Assembly: GCA_020638875.1 (NCBI GenBank)
Contig: JACKHS010000003.1
Span: 186,001-250,000 of the forward strand
Reading direction: 5' to 3'
DNA: 64,000 bases
Source of the DNA: Planctomycetota bacterium
Lineage (GTDB): Bacteria > Planctomycetota > UBA1135 > GCA-002686595
Made by a program: the position numbers and the translations under genes. Below the pieces are notes generated by a model. That model ran no database searches. It had not been told where the DNA came from and saw nothing but the letters and a program-made list of their open reading frames with translations. Shown in pieces: positions 18,711-27,992 of the stretch; positions within the stretch are counted from its first letter, which is position 1, and every line of letters begins with the position of its first letter.

Positions 18711-18742
18711 GGTTCGGTCGGAGTGCTGCTGCTGGGCCTGGA

Positions 18743-19057
18743 CTAGGCGTTGATCTCGGTGATGCGCACGCGCGTGAAGTGCTGGCGGTGTCCGCGCTTG
18801 ACGCGCACGTTCTTGCGGCGCTTGAAGCGGAAGGCGACCAGTTTCGGGCCCTTGGCCTCGCCGAGCACCTCGCCCGTGACGCTGGCGCCCTTCACCGTCG
18901 GCGCGCCCACCTTCACCGTGCCCTCGTTGCCCACGAGCAGCACCTGATCGAAGGTGATGGTCTCACCGGCCTTCGCGTCCTTCTTCAGGTCGCAGAGGAT
19001 CACGTCCCCGGCTCGGACGGTGGTCTGCTGGTTGGAGTCGTTGATGATCGCGTACAC
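18743..19057 (-). CDS. rplU: 50S ribosomal protein L21
   Basis: A 104-residue 23S rRNA-binding protein. The N-terminal MYAIINDSNQQTTV and the basic C-terminal stretch FKRRKNVRVKRGHRQHFTRV are diagnostic. It is first in the rplU-rpmA-obg unit; its promoter should lie in the 184 bases before it. Confidence 0.98.
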   Translation of the reverse strand: MYAIINDSNQQTTVRAGDVILCDLKKDAKAGETITFDQVLLVGNEGTVKVGAPTVKGASVTGEVLGEAKGPKLVAFRFKRRKNVRVKRGHRQHFTRVRITEINA

Positions 19058-19193
19058 GTCTGGCGCTCCCGCTGGGGGTGGTGCAATGGGGGGCGCCCGG
19101 GAGGCGGGCGCCTCCGGGCTGAGGGCCGAGTAGGGTAGCGGTCCCGGCTCGACGCGGAAAGAGGGCCGGCGGGTTTTCTGGGGAGGGCGGGCT

Positions 19194-19214
19194 CCGCCGG
19201 GCGGCGCCCGGCGG
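19194..19214 (-). terminator. Short hairpin past the RNase E/G gene
   Basis: Nine-bp arms 19194-19202 and 19206-19214 with a 3-nt loop lie 28 bases beyond the RNase E/G stop, just upstream of rplU. Confidence 0.45.
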
Positions 19215-19241
19215 CGCGGAGCGGCCCCCCCCCTCGCCCCG

Positions 19242-21728
19242 TCAGCGCTTGCGGCGCCCGCCCGGGCGCACCTCGCGCCCGTCGGCCCGCAGGTAGCGCA
19301 GCACGCTGTCCTCGAGCTGGTCGGGCGCGTCGGTGAAGGTCAGCTTGCGGCTGTGCTGCTTCTCGAGCTCGTCGAGCTCCCGCGCGTACTCCTTCTTGAG
19401 GTACTGCAGGGCGTCGGGGTGCGCGCGCACCTCGACGGTGGAGAAGCCCTTCAGCGTCATCGCCGAGCCCAGGCGTCGGTGGATCGACGCGGCGCGCGAG
19501 GCGGGCGTCCGCACCCGGCCCAGGCCGCGGCAGGTGCCGCAGGGCTGGAAGAGCTTCTTGCTCATGCCCGGGCCCAGCCGCTGGCGCGTCATCTCGAGCA
19601 GGCCGAACTGCGAGATGCGGCCGACCTTCGAGCGCGCCCGGTCCTTGGCCAGCTCGTTGCGGAAGGCCTTCTCGACGTTGCGCCGGTTGGAGTTCTTCAT
19701 CATGTCGATGAAGTCCACGACCAGGATGCCGCCGAGGTCGCGCAGGCGGATCTGGCGCGCGATCTCGGGGACCGCCTCCATGTTCGTCTTCAGCGCGATC
19801 TCCTCGAAGTCGTGGCTCGAGGTGCGCGTCTTGCCCGAGTTCACGTCGATGGCGACGAGCGCCTCGGCCTGATCGAACACGATCGAACCGCCGGAGGGCA
19901 GCTCGATGCGGCGCGAGAAGATGCGCTCGAACTCCTGCTCGATGCCGGCGCTGTGGAACAGCGGGCGGTCGCCCTCGTGCAGCTTGATGCGGTCGACGTA
20001 CTCGGGCATGAGGAGCTCGGCGAACTCCTTCACGCGCTCGTAGGTCTTGGGCTCGTCGACGATGACCGACTCCGTCTGCGGCCCGAACAGGTCTCGCACG
20101 GTGCGGATGGCGACGTCGGACTCCTGGTAGAGCGCGAGCGGACCGTTGCCGCTCGAGACGCGCTTCGAGAGCCGGTTCCACGCGTCGAGCAGGTAGTCGA
20201 GGTCGCGCTTGAGCTCGACCTTCGTGCACCCCTTCGCCGCGGTGCGCGCGATGACGCCCATGCCCTCGGGGATCTCGAGCCCGTCGAGGATCTTCTTCAG
20301 GCGCCGGCGCTCGCGGGCGTCCTCGATCTTGCGGCTGACGCCGCGGTGATCGGTGGACGGCATGAGCACGTGGTAGCGCCCGGGGATCGAGATGTAGGTC
20401 GTCAGCGTCGGCCCCTTGTCGCCGATCGCGTCCTTGGTGACCTGCACGACGACGCGGTCCCCCACCTTGAGCATGTCCTTGATGGGTTGCCGCGGGCGCG
20501 AGCGGCGGCGCTTGCCGCGGCCTTGCTTGCCGCGACCGCCGTCCTTGCCCGAAGGCTTCTCGTCCGCGCCGTCGTCGCCCTCGTGCTCGTCGTCGAGCTC
20601 GTCGGCGATGTGCGGCTGGCTGGAGTTCTCGTCCCAGTCCTCGGCGTCGATGCGCGCGGAGAGCAGCTTGGTCAGGTCCCAACCCTTCTCGCCGTAGGCC
20701 GGCAGCACGTCCGACGTGTGCAGGAAGCCGTTGCGGCCGCGGCCGAAGTCGATGAACGCGGCGCCGATCGACTCCTCGAGGTTCACGACGCGCCCGCGGT
20801 AGATGTCGTTGACGAGCGACTTGTCGCTCTCGACGTTCATCTGGAAGTCGATGATGCGCTGGTCCTTGACCACCGCGACGCGGATCTCCTCGCGGTCGGA
20901 GGCGTTGACCAGGATCTGGCGGTCGGGCTTGGCGACCTTCTTCTTGGCCTTCTTGGCGCGCGTGCCGCCCTCTTCGTCCTCGTCCTCCTCGTCGTCGTCG
21001 TCGAAGTCGTCCTCGTCGACGTCGGAGGCCTTGGACTTGCGGCGACGGCGCTTGCGCTTCTTCTTGGAGCCGCCGGGGCCCTCGTCGAGGAGCTCTGCGT
21101 CGTCCGGCAGCTCGGGGAGCTCGGGGAGGTCGTCCTCCTCACCGGGGATCCACTCGGCGACCGCGGCCGAGCCGCGCTCGTCCGCCTCGTCGTCCTCGTC
21201 CCGCCGCCGGCGCTTGCGACCGCCGCGGCCGCCGCGACGACCGCGCTTCTTGCGCCCGGGGGCGATCTCGCCGGCGGTCTCGTCGCCGTCCTCGGCGTCG
21301 TCCTCCTCCGCACCCTCGGCGGAGGCGGAGCGCGCGCCCTCTGCGGCGCTCTTCTCGGCACTCTTCTCGGTCGTGGCGCCGCGCTTGCCGCGCCGACCGC
21401 GGCGCGAGCGCTTCTTGCGCGCCGGCTTGTCCTCGTCGGCGTCGTCGTCCGAGACGGCTTCCGCGGCGGCCTCGACGGCCTCCTCGGAGAGTTCGACGTC
21501 CTCGTCGGGCGACTCCTCGGCCTCGGCGTTCTCGTCGCCCTCGGCCTTGGTGCGTCCGCTGCGGCGGCGTCCGCCGCGCGACCCTCGTCGACGACGAGGA
21601 CGGGTGGCGGCGGCGCCGCCGGAGGAGTCGGTGGAGTTGTCAGGGCTCGTGGAGCCCTCGGGAGCCTGCTCGAGGAAGGCTCCGAAGCTCGGGGCCTTCT
21701 CGGCCCCCGAGTCGTGTGCTTGCGTCAT
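19242..21728 (-). CDS. rne: Ribonuclease E/G family endoribonuclease
   Basis: An 828-residue single-strand endoribonuclease for mRNA decay and rRNA maturation. Residues 1-265 are low-complexity: runs of Arg/Gly alternate with Asp/Glu-rich stretches, so this part is disordered and RNA-binding. The S1 domain (from about 285) begins YRGRVVNLEESIGAAF and is interrupted by a charged insert of about 75 residues. The DNase I-like catalytic part has IDVNSGK and VVDFIDM (metal-binding aspartates) and ends with the zinc-link CGTCRG. The C-terminus is short, so the scaffold is N-terminal, the reverse of E. coli RNase E. The ATG at 21728 follows the end of the leader. Confidence 0.95.
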   Translation of the reverse strand: MTQAHDSGAEKAPSFGAFLEQAPEGSTSPDNSTDSSGGAAATRPRRRRGSRGGRRRSGRTKAEGDENAEAEESPDEDVELSEEAVEAAAEAVSDDDADEDKPARKKRSRRGRRGKRGATTEKSAEKSAAEGARSASAEGAEEDDAEDGDETAGEIAPGRKKRGRRGGRGGRKRRRRDEDDEADERGSAAVAEWIPGEEDDLPELPELPDDAELLDEGPGGSKKKRKRRRRKSKASDVDEDDFDDDDEEDEDEEGGTRAKKAKKKVAKPDRQILVNASDREEIRVAVVKDQRIIDFQMNVESDKSLVNDIYRGRVVNLEESIGAAFIDFGRGRNGFLHTSDVLPAYGEKGWDLTKLLSARIDAEDWDENSSQPHIADELDDEHEGDDGADEKPSGKDGGRGKQGRGKRRRSRPRQPIKDMLKVGDRVVVQVTKDAIGDKGPTLTTYISIPGRYHVLMPSTDHRGVSRKIEDARERRRLKKILDGLEIPEGMGVIARTAAKGCTKVELKRDLDYLLDAWNRLSKRVSSGNGPLALYQESDVAIRTVRDLFGPQTESVIVDEPKTYERVKEFAELLMPEYVDRIKLHEGDRPLFHSAGIEQEFERIFSRRIELPSGGSIVFDQAEALVAIDVNSGKTRTSSHDFEEIALKTNMEAVPEIARQIRLRDLGGILVVDFIDMMKNSNRRNVEKAFRNELAKDRARSKVGRISQFGLLEMTRQRLGPGMSKKLFQPCGTCRGLGRVRTPASRAASIHRRLGSAMTLKGFSTVEVRAHPDALQYLKKEYARELDELEKQHSRKLTFTDAPDQLEDSVLRYLRADGREVRPGGRRKR

Positions 21729-22337
21729 GTCAGTGAACGGTCGCCCCTTCGTGGGGCGCGGCCCGCGCGCGCGTCGCGAGGCCCTCCCGGTCCGCTGCGT
21801 CGAGGGCGCCCGCGCGCGGCCGGCCGCGGACGAGTCCGAGGCGCGACCGGGGGGCGCCGGGGCGTCCGCCACCGCGAGGGGGCGGGCGCGCTCGGGCGCG
21901 GGTCTGGAAAGAGCGTCGACGGCGAGCGCCTGGACGGGCTCGGTCTGTGGAGGTGTACGGGGCGAGGCCCCGCGCGGGAGCGGTCCTGCGGACCGCCCTG
22001 GCCGATGAGACTCCGGGGTGCGTCCTCCCCCCGGCGCTCCATGAGCCACGGCGCGCGCGGGGGGGCTTCGGAGGGCGCTGCGGGGACCTCCGCCCTGCGA
22101 GGAGCGAGGTCGAGGCCGCGTGCCGGCTCCGGCCCGGTGGGGAGTCCCCGGCGGGTCCTCCCTGGCGTCATCCTCGCGTATCGGCCGGACGAGGGGAACG
22201 CCCAAGCGAGAAAAGTGCGCGCTCGCGGCAACGCCCCGGTCCCGGGCGAGGGGCCGAGGAGCCGCGCCCAAGACCGGGGGCCCCCCACCGCGGCGCGGCG
22301 AGGGGCCCCCTGGATGGCGGAGCCGAGGCCGGGGGAG
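21729..22337. other. 609-bp leader/spacer upstream of RNase E/G
   Basis: No convincing gene is seen: the open frames are Pro/Arg/Gly-rich and lack motifs. On the minus strand this is the 5' region of the RNase gene; it also carries the hairpin past the secretin gene at its right end. A long leader would fit the known feedback control of rne mRNA in enterobacteria, but here that is inference. Confidence 0.5.
22276..22310 (-). terminator. Hairpin past the secretin gene
   Basis: GGGGGCCCC (22276-22284) pairs with GGGGCCCCC (22302-22310) around a 17-nt loop. It starts 28 bases beyond the pilQ stop. Confidence 0.55.
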
Positions 22338-24167
22338 TCACTGCCCCTCTTCGGCGGCGGGCTGCACGCCCGTGAGCGCCTCGATCTCGTCCTTCAGCTT
22401 GGCGCGACGGCGCTGGAGCTCGCTCTGCAGCAGGCGCTCCTGGTCGTCCTTGGAGCGCACGATGGTCGGCGTCAGGAAGACCATCAGGCTCTGCTTCTGC
22501 ACGTTGTGCTCGCGGTACTTGAAGAGCTCACCGAGCAGCGGGATCGCCGACAGCCCGGGCACGCGCGTCTCGGTCTCGACCTCGGAGTCCGTGGTCAGGC
22601 CGCCGATCACGGCCGTCTGGCCGTTGTCGAGCATCATCGTCGTGACGATGGTCGACGAGCGCGTCCGCGGCAGCGCGATGGAGCCCTCGAGGCCCGAAGC
22701 GCCCAGCGTGAACACGTCGAAGCCGGGAGGCGCCAGCGGCGAGTTGCCGGTGCCCGAGAGGCTGGTCTCCTTCGGGATGACCTCCATCTCGATCTGATCG
22801 CTGCCGGGCACGATGTGCGGCTTGATCAGGAGCTGGAAGCCGACCTCCACCGGGGAGTTCGACGCTTCGGCCACCGAGAGCTGCAGGCCGCCGGCCTGCC
22901 CCTGCTCGGACTTCGCCTCGGCGTAGCGGATGGTCTCACCGACGAAGATGGTGGCCTCGCGGCCGTCGAGCGCGATCAGCTTGGGCGCCTGGATCACCTC
23001 GGTCGACGTGTCGCGCTGCAGGAGGCGCAGCGCGGCGGTGACGTCGGTGAAGCTCAGCGCGCCGTAGATCGTGTCGGGGATGAACGTGGCGCCGTTGTTG
23101 AAGTTCGGGCCGAGCGAGGTGTCGCTCGAGTACCAGGGACCTTTGCCCGAGTTGTTCGCGATGATCAGGTCCTCCCAACCGCCGCTGCCCGGATCGAACG
23201 GGAAGGTGATCGGGATCTGGCCGCCGCTCATCGTGACCACCGGACCGGTGTCGCCGTAGTCGACGCCGAGGTTCAGGAGGTCGCCGTTCGAGGTCGAGAC
23301 GAACTTCACGTCGCAGAAGACCTGCATGGGCTCGACGTCCAGGGTCGCCAGGATCTCCTCGATCTGCTGGTGAGCCTGCTGCGTGTCGCGCACGATGATC
23401 ACGTTCTGCGTCTCGATGTAGTCGAGCGCGCCGGCGGTCGAGAGCGCCTTGGACAGCGCGGGCAGCACGGTGAAGTGCTCGTTCGCCTTGCCCTTGGGCG
23501 CCTCGGCGTTGCCCTGGATGAACTCGGACTTGATGACCGGGACGTAGTTGCTCTTCGGGCGCAGGTAGCGGAGCTGGTAGCTGTGCGTGATGAGCTGGTC
23601 CTGGAGCAGGAGCGGGTCGACGACGCGCAGGACGCCGCCGCGCTCTTCCACGACGGTGTAGCCGCGCGTCTTCGCGACGACTTCGAGAGCGTCACGCCAC
23701 GGCACGCCGTTGAAGTGCACCGAGAGCTTGCCCATGACTTCGGGGGCGACGATGATGTTCTCCCCGGAGACCGCGGCGATGCTCGAGATGATGCTGCGGA
23801 TGTCCTCGTCCTGCGTCGTCTTGTACGTGAACGGCGCGGGCTTGGTCACGTAGATGACCCCGTTCTTGCGGCGTTCGACGACGGCGCCGACCTTCTCCGC
23901 AGCGATCTCGAGGGCGACGTCCCAGCGGATGTCGCTCACGTTCATGCTGCGGATGACGGCCGTCGAGAGGACGTCCTTGTCCGTGTCGATGATCTCGATG
24001 TTCGCGCCCGACTCCTGTCGCAGGTAGTCGACCACGCTCTCGAGGGTCCGCTCCACGATGTCCAGCGTGACGTACTTGTCACGACTCGCGTACTGCGCAC
24101 CGACGGGCGCCGCGGTAATGGCCGCCAGGGCGAGCGCCAGGGCGACGGTTTTCTTTGCTAGCTGCAT
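22338..24167 (-). CDS. pilQ: Type IV pilus secretin PilQ
   Basis: A 609-residue outer-membrane channel subunit. The signal peptide ends at about residue 24 (VGAQ). Periplasmic STN/N-type domains follow (LDIVERTLESVVDYLRQESG and KLSVHFNGVPWRDALEVVAK). The secretin domain spans about 400-585, with EVIQAPKLIALDGREATIFVG and VPGLSAIPLLGELFKYR. The C-terminal 30 residues form a charged helix. It is last in pilM-pilN-pilO/P-pilQ and 62 bases after pilO/P. No AMIN domains are seen, so it is shorter than proteobacterial PilQ. Confidence 0.95.
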   Translation of the reverse strand: MQLAKKTVALALALAAITAAPVGAQYASRDKYVTLDIVERTLESVVDYLRQESGANIEIIDTDKDVLSTAVIRSMNVSDIRWDVALEIAAEKVGAVVERRKNGVIYVTKPAPFTYKTTQDEDIRSIISSIAAVSGENIIVAPEVMGKLSVHFNGVPWRDALEVVAKTRGYTVVEERGGVLRVVDPLLLQDQLITHSYQLRYLRPKSNYVPVIKSEFIQGNAEAPKGKANEHFTVLPALSKALSTAGALDYIETQNVIIVRDTQQAHQQIEEILATLDVEPMQVFCDVKFVSTSNGDLLNLGVDYGDTGPVVTMSGGQIPITFPFDPGSGGWEDLIIANNSGKGPWYSSDTSLGPNFNNGATFIPDTIYGALSFTDVTAALRLLQRDTSTEVIQAPKLIALDGREATIFVGETIRYAEAKSEQGQAGGLQLSVAEASNSPVEVGFQLLIKPHIVPGSDQIEMEVIPKETSLSGTGNSPLAPPGFDVFTLGASGLEGSIALPRTRSSTIVTTMMLDNGQTAVIGGLTTDSEVETETRVPGLSAIPLLGELFKYREHNVQKQSLMVFLTPTIVRSKDDQERLLQSELQRRRAKLKDEIEALTGVQPAAEEGQ

Positions 24168-24229
24168 GGATGGTGTGACTCTTCTTCCGTGTGCCTTGCG
24201 GGCTCCGCTCGGGACGCTGACGCGCCCGC

Positions 24230-25624
24230 TCAGAAGCGCCGTGCGAGGATCACCCCGCGGTAGACGAACTGGATCTCATCGGTGCGAATCTCGTGGATCA
24301 GGAGGTCGCGGGTCAGCATCTCGCCGACCTGCACGGTCCTCCCGTTGATGTTGGCGACGGACGGCCCGCCCTCGCTGATGGCGACGCTGCCGACGTCGAT
24401 CGGGATGCCTTCGAAGTCGCGCACGATGCGGGCCACGAGGGCCTTCTTGCGCAGCTTCTCGACGAAGGGCCGGCGCAGCGGGTCTTCCTCGACGTAGTCG
24501 AGCTGCTCGTCCACCAGGCGATAGGTGTCGAGCGCGAGCTCGTACTCGTCGCGGGAGAGGTGCTCCTCCATCGCGGCCAGCACTTCGCGCAACCGCTCGA
24601 CGCTCGGGCCGCGCGTGCCTTCGACGGCGGTCAGCGACTGGCGCAGGGCCAGCATCGCGTCGAGCACCTCGAGCTGCATGCGGCGCTGCGAGGGCAGGTA
24701 CGTGATGGCGTTCTCGGCCTCCAGGCGGCGCACCTCGGTCTCGAGGCCGCCGAGCATGACCTCGAGGTCGTCGCGCGCCATGCGCTCCTCGATCACGTTC
24801 TGGGCGGCCTGGACCAGCGCGTACTGATCCTTGGCTGCTTGCATGCGCTCGAAGAGCTGCTGGACGATGTCCATCTGCTCCGGCACCGAGAGGGCGCTGC
24901 CGCCCTCGGCGGGCACGCGCGGGTCGACCCAGGGGTCGCGCCGGCCGCGGGCGCCGCGGTACGTGAACGAGCTGTAGGTCAGGTCCTGGCGCCGGCGGTT
25001 GATCTCGCCCAGCATCAGGTCGCGCTTGCGCTCGTAGCCGTCGATCTTGACGGGCGGCGCCTCGTTCTTCGGCTCGTAGACGAAGGTCTCGATGTCGACC
25101 TTCACCTTGTGCGCGGCGAAACCGCTCTCCTCCACCGAGCCGCGCTTGGCGGCGGTGAACTGGATGTGCGGCACGCGCATGAAGCGCGAGTGCGTCTCGA
25201 CCAGGTTGAGGAAGTCGAGGAACTGGAAGGCGTCGGCCTCGAGCGTGAACGTGTAGCTCACGTTGTCGAAGGCGCCCGGCTTGGCGCGCGGGTCGTCCGG
25301 CTTCTTCTTCAGACCCCGGATGCGAACGCCGGAGTCGTCGGACATGCCTTGGATCGTCCGCACCCAGTTGTTCATGTCCTCCTCGTCGGGGAGGATCGTG
25401 CGGATGTGCTCGCTCATCTCGCGCTGAACGATCACCTCACGCTCGAGCGCGGCGGTGCCTTCGATCAGCTTGCGCGAGGCGGTGACCTGCGTGCGCAGGG
25501 CTTCCACCTCCGCGCGCGACTGCACGATGTTCTCGGACTGCATGTAGATCAGCGCACCGAGCCCGATCGACATCAGGCCACCGGTGACGAAGACCGCGGT
25601 CCAGATCTTGGTTTCCTTCTTCAC
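24230..25624 (-). CDS. pilO: PilO-type pilus assembly protein with PilP-like C-terminus
   Basis: A 464-residue inner-membrane protein. It has a cytoplasmic KKETK, a membrane helix (about 8-28), a coiled-coil stretch and a ferredoxin-like fold (SYTFTLEADAFQFLDFLNLVE), as in PilO. A long helical region (about 220-390) follows. The last 60 residues (GIPIDVGSVAISEGGPS, then GEMLTRDLLIHEI) resemble the PilP/GspC homology domain that contacts the secretin. No separate pilP gene exists between here and pilQ, so a PilO-PilP fusion is inferred. It begins 3 bases after pilN ends. PilO proteins are normally about 200 residues. Confidence 0.85.
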   Translation of the reverse strand: MKKETKIWTAVFVTGGLMSIGLGALIYMQSENIVQSRAEVEALRTQVTASRKLIEGTAALEREVIVQREMSEHIRTILPDEEDMNNWVRTIQGMSDDSGVRIRGLKKKPDDPRAKPGAFDNVSYTFTLEADAFQFLDFLNLVETHSRFMRVPHIQFTAAKRGSVEESGFAAHKVKVDIETFVYEPKNEAPPVKIDGYERKRDLMLGEINRRRQDLTYSSFTYRGARGRRDPWVDPRVPAEGGSALSVPEQMDIVQQLFERMQAAKDQYALVQAAQNVIEERMARDDLEVMLGGLETEVRRLEAENAITYLPSQRRMQLEVLDAMLALRQSLTAVEGTRGPSVERLREVLAAMEEHLSRDEYELALDTYRLVDEQLDYVEEDPLRRPFVEKLRKKALVARIVRDFEGIPIDVGSVAISEGGPSVANINGRTVQVGEMLTRDLLIHEIRTDEIQFVYRGVILARRF

Positions 25625-25627
25625 GGC

Positions 25628-26335
25628 TCAGTTTCCTCCCGCCTGCGCCTGCTTGCCGGCCTCGAGCTGAGCCTTGGCCGCGGCCTGGACGCGCGCAGCC
25701 GCGTCCTTCTTGCGCTCCTCGACCGTCTTCAGCTCGACGGTCAACGGGAACGACCACACGACGGGCGGCATGAGCTCCTCGTCGGTGAGGGACTCGGTGC
25801 CCTCGGGGTGGCCGGGCTCGTGGAAGTCCTCCATGAAGGACGAGGCGGCCAGGTCGTCGAGGAAGTTGCCGATCTGACCGAAGTTGTCGGAGCCGGAGTG
25901 GCCCGCCGCGCGGAAGATGCCGGCGCTCTGCGAGCGCGGGTCGCTCTTCTGCTCGATGGTCAGGTCGTCGAACCAGACCATGTGCTCGGAGCCCTCGCCG
26001 CCCTGGTTCACCACGTCGACGAACTCGTCGAGCTTGCGCGTCCACGAGATGCGGCTCGCGGTGACCTCGGCCAGCGTCGTCTCACGCGCCTTGTGGCGGG
26101 TGCTCTCCGACGTCAGCGCCTGGTGGTACGCGACCTGCGGGGCCAGGCCGTCGTTCTCGGTCTGCAGCACCGCGTGCTCGCTGTCGACGCGAGCCGCGAC
26201 GCCGAAGGCCAGCCAACCCGCCCAGGCGGCGAGCGAAGCGTTGACCGCCACGACGCCGGAGACCCCGAGCATCAGCTTGAACGGAGTCTTGGCGCGGCGC
26301 CGGTACTCCTCGGGGAGAAGGTTGATGTGGATCAT
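25628..26335 (-). CDS. pilN: PilN-type pilus assembly protein
   Basis: A 235-residue inner-membrane protein. The N-terminus MIHINLLPEEYRRR carries the INLLP motif that docks into PilM. One membrane helix (about 22-45) and a coiled coil follow. The periplasmic part has an insert of about 60 acidic residues before the final strand (VVWSFPLTVELKTV). An Ala/Gln-rich tail ends the protein. The ATG overlaps the pilM stop by four bases (26332-26335), so the two are translationally coupled. Confidence 0.92.
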   Translation of the reverse strand: MIHINLLPEEYRRRAKTPFKLMLGVSGVVAVNASLAAWAGWLAFGVAARVDSEHAVLQTENDGLAPQVAYHQALTSESTRHKARETTLAEVTASRISWTRKLDEFVDVVNQGGEGSEHMVWFDDLTIEQKSDPRSQSAGIFRAAGHSGSDNFGQIGNFLDDLAASSFMEDFHEPGHPEGTESLTDEELMPPVVWSFPLTVELKTVEERKKDAAARVQAAAKAQLEAGKQAQAGGN

Positions 26336-27384
26336 GCTGCGCGAACTCTCGAGGCAAGGCCCACCGCGACGACCAGGGTGGGCGCCCAGGCTTCCAGCTC
26401 CTCCACGTCGACGCGCTTGGCGTCCACACGGAGACCTTCCAGGGGGTTCCAGGTGCGCGCGCGGCGAGCGCACGCTTGTTCGATGTAGCCCGAGGCGCCG
26501 GGCGCGAGCACGCCGCCGCCGCTGAGCAGGATCTCCTCGACCGCGAAGCCCGAGTGGTGCTCCACGTAGTCGAGGGAGAGCGAGATCTCGCTGACCAGGT
26601 CCTCCAGGACCGGCGCGATGGCGGAGTTGACCTCGGCCTCGTGGCTCTCGCTGGCGCGCTTGATGGCCTCGGCCTCGAAGGGCTCGACCGAGAGGCGCCG
26701 CGCGACGGCCTGCGTCATGTCCTGGCCGCCGATGTTGATCTCGCGGCTGAAGCAGGTCTGACCGCCGAAGAGGACGTTGATCGACGTGCGCGTCGCGCCG
26801 ACGTCGACGAGCGCCATGCCGCGCGCCTCCTCCGAGACGTCGCCGGGCATCACGCCGCACAGCTCCCACGCGTTGGCGAGCGCGAAGAGGTCGACGTCGA
26901 TGGCCGCGAGCTGCAGGCCCTGCGCGAGCACGGCTTGCACGCGCTCCTCGATGCGCTCGGTCTTGCACGCGGCGAGCAGCGCCGTCATCTGGTTCTCGCC
27001 GCCGGCGCCCTCCTGCTCCTCGCCGTGGCGCTCGGTGTTGGCGACGCCTTGGCAGTCGAGCACGACTTCGTCGAGCTCGAACGGCAGGTACTTGTCGGCT
27101 TCGAAGCGAATGGCGCGCTTCAGCTCGTTGTCCGACATCTGCACCATCGGCACGTAGCGCACGACCACGTCCTGCCCGGCCACCGAGGTGACCACGCGCT
27201 TGGTGCGGAAGCGACCCTCGCGGAACGCCGCCTCGATCGCCTCGGCGGTGGTGCCGCCGGGCGGGATCTCGACGCGGGCGAAGCCCGTCACGACCGGTTC
27301 GGGGCCTTCCAGCGTGAGTTCGACCGCCTTGACGACCGAGCTCCCGATGTCCAACCCCACGATGCTCTTGGATTTGCGAAACAC
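26332..27384 (-). CDS. pilM: PilM actin-like pilus assembly ATPase
   Basis: A 350-residue cytoplasmic protein of the actin/FtsA fold that binds PilN and organises the pilus platform. It shows phosphate-1 motif VGLDIGSSVVKAVEL, then YLPFELDEVVLDCQG, phosphate-2 ALVDVGATRTSINV and adenosine motif LLSGGGVLAPG. Length is normal. It is first in the pil operon; the 291 bases before it should hold the promoter, though no clear -35/-10 pair stands out. Confidence 0.96.
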   Translation of the reverse strand: MFRKSKSIVGLDIGSSVVKAVELTLEGPEPVVTGFARVEIPPGGTTAEAIEAAFREGRFRTKRVVTSVAGQDVVVRYVPMVQMSDNELKRAIRFEADKYLPFELDEVVLDCQGVANTERHGEEQEGAGGENQMTALLAACKTERIEERVQAVLAQGLQLAAIDVDLFALANAWELCGVMPGDVSEEARGMALVDVGATRTSINVLFGGQTCFSREINIGGQDMTQAVARRLSVEPFEAEAIKRASESHEAEVNSAIAPVLEDLVSEISLSLDYVEHHSGFAVEEILLSGGGVLAPGASGYIEQACARRARTWNPLEGLRVDAKRVDVEELEAWAPTLVVAVGLASRVRAA

Positions 27385-27675
27385 AGCCTCGACCGCCTCC
27401 GATGGCTAGGGCACTGCGAGGCCCCCCCGGAGTTCCGGGGCCGAGGGACCTCGCACAGGCAGACCCTTCGGGCCGCCGAGGGGGTCGGGTTGAGGCCGAA
27501 TGTGCTTTCCGGGGTCCTGAGCGGCCCCGGGCCCGTCCTGGGGCGCCGACGCGGGACGCGCCTCCGGCCGAGCGGCGCGCTCCGCAACGGGCGAGCCGGC
27601 CGAACGGCGCGGCGCGGAGGCCCGGCGACCCCGCCGGCCGCGGTCGGGGGCGCCGTCGGCGCGGCTACGCCGGGC

Positions 27676-27975
27676 TCAGTTCAGCTCGTCGAAGCCCGAC
27701 TCGACCAGCCGCGTGAGGTGGTCGAGCAGCGCCTCGGCGTCCGTGCCGCGCGCGCGGAAGCGCAGCTCGGTGCCGCGCTTGGCGCCCAACGAGATCAGCT
27801 CGAGGATCGAGCGGCCGTTGATCTCGCGGTCCTCGCACGAGATGCGCAGCTCGCTGGCGTAGGCCTGCGCCACCGCCACGAGCGCGCCCGACGGTCGCGC
27901 GTGCAGGCCTTCGGAGTTGACGATCGTGACCGTCCGCTCGAGGGTCTCGCCTTCGGGCTGCGCGGGGCCTTGCAC
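27676..27975 (-). CDS. ptsH: HPr-like phosphocarrier protein
   Basis: About 99 residues. The phosphoryl-accepting histidine is in SEGLHARPSG, and the serine of GRSILELISLGAKRGTE matches regulatory Ser46. The GTG at 27975 is chosen because the family begins about ten residues later and upstream sequence still overlaps ptsN. It follows the ptsN stop by 17 bases. With ptsN and rpoN nearby it could act in a nitrogen-type PTS branch, but no enzyme I lies in the window, nor an HPr kinase. Confidence 0.9.
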   Translation of the reverse strand: MQGPAQPEGETLERTVTIVNSEGLHARPSGALVAVAQAYASELRISCEDREINGRSILELISLGAKRGTELRFRARGTDAEALLDHLTRLVESGFDELN

Positions 27976-27992
27976 GGATCGGTCGCGGCGGC

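Noticed and set aside
21725..22288. A 187-codon frame upstream of the RNase gene
   Set aside because: It is Pro/Arg-rich without motif and ends inside the RNase start; better read as leader.
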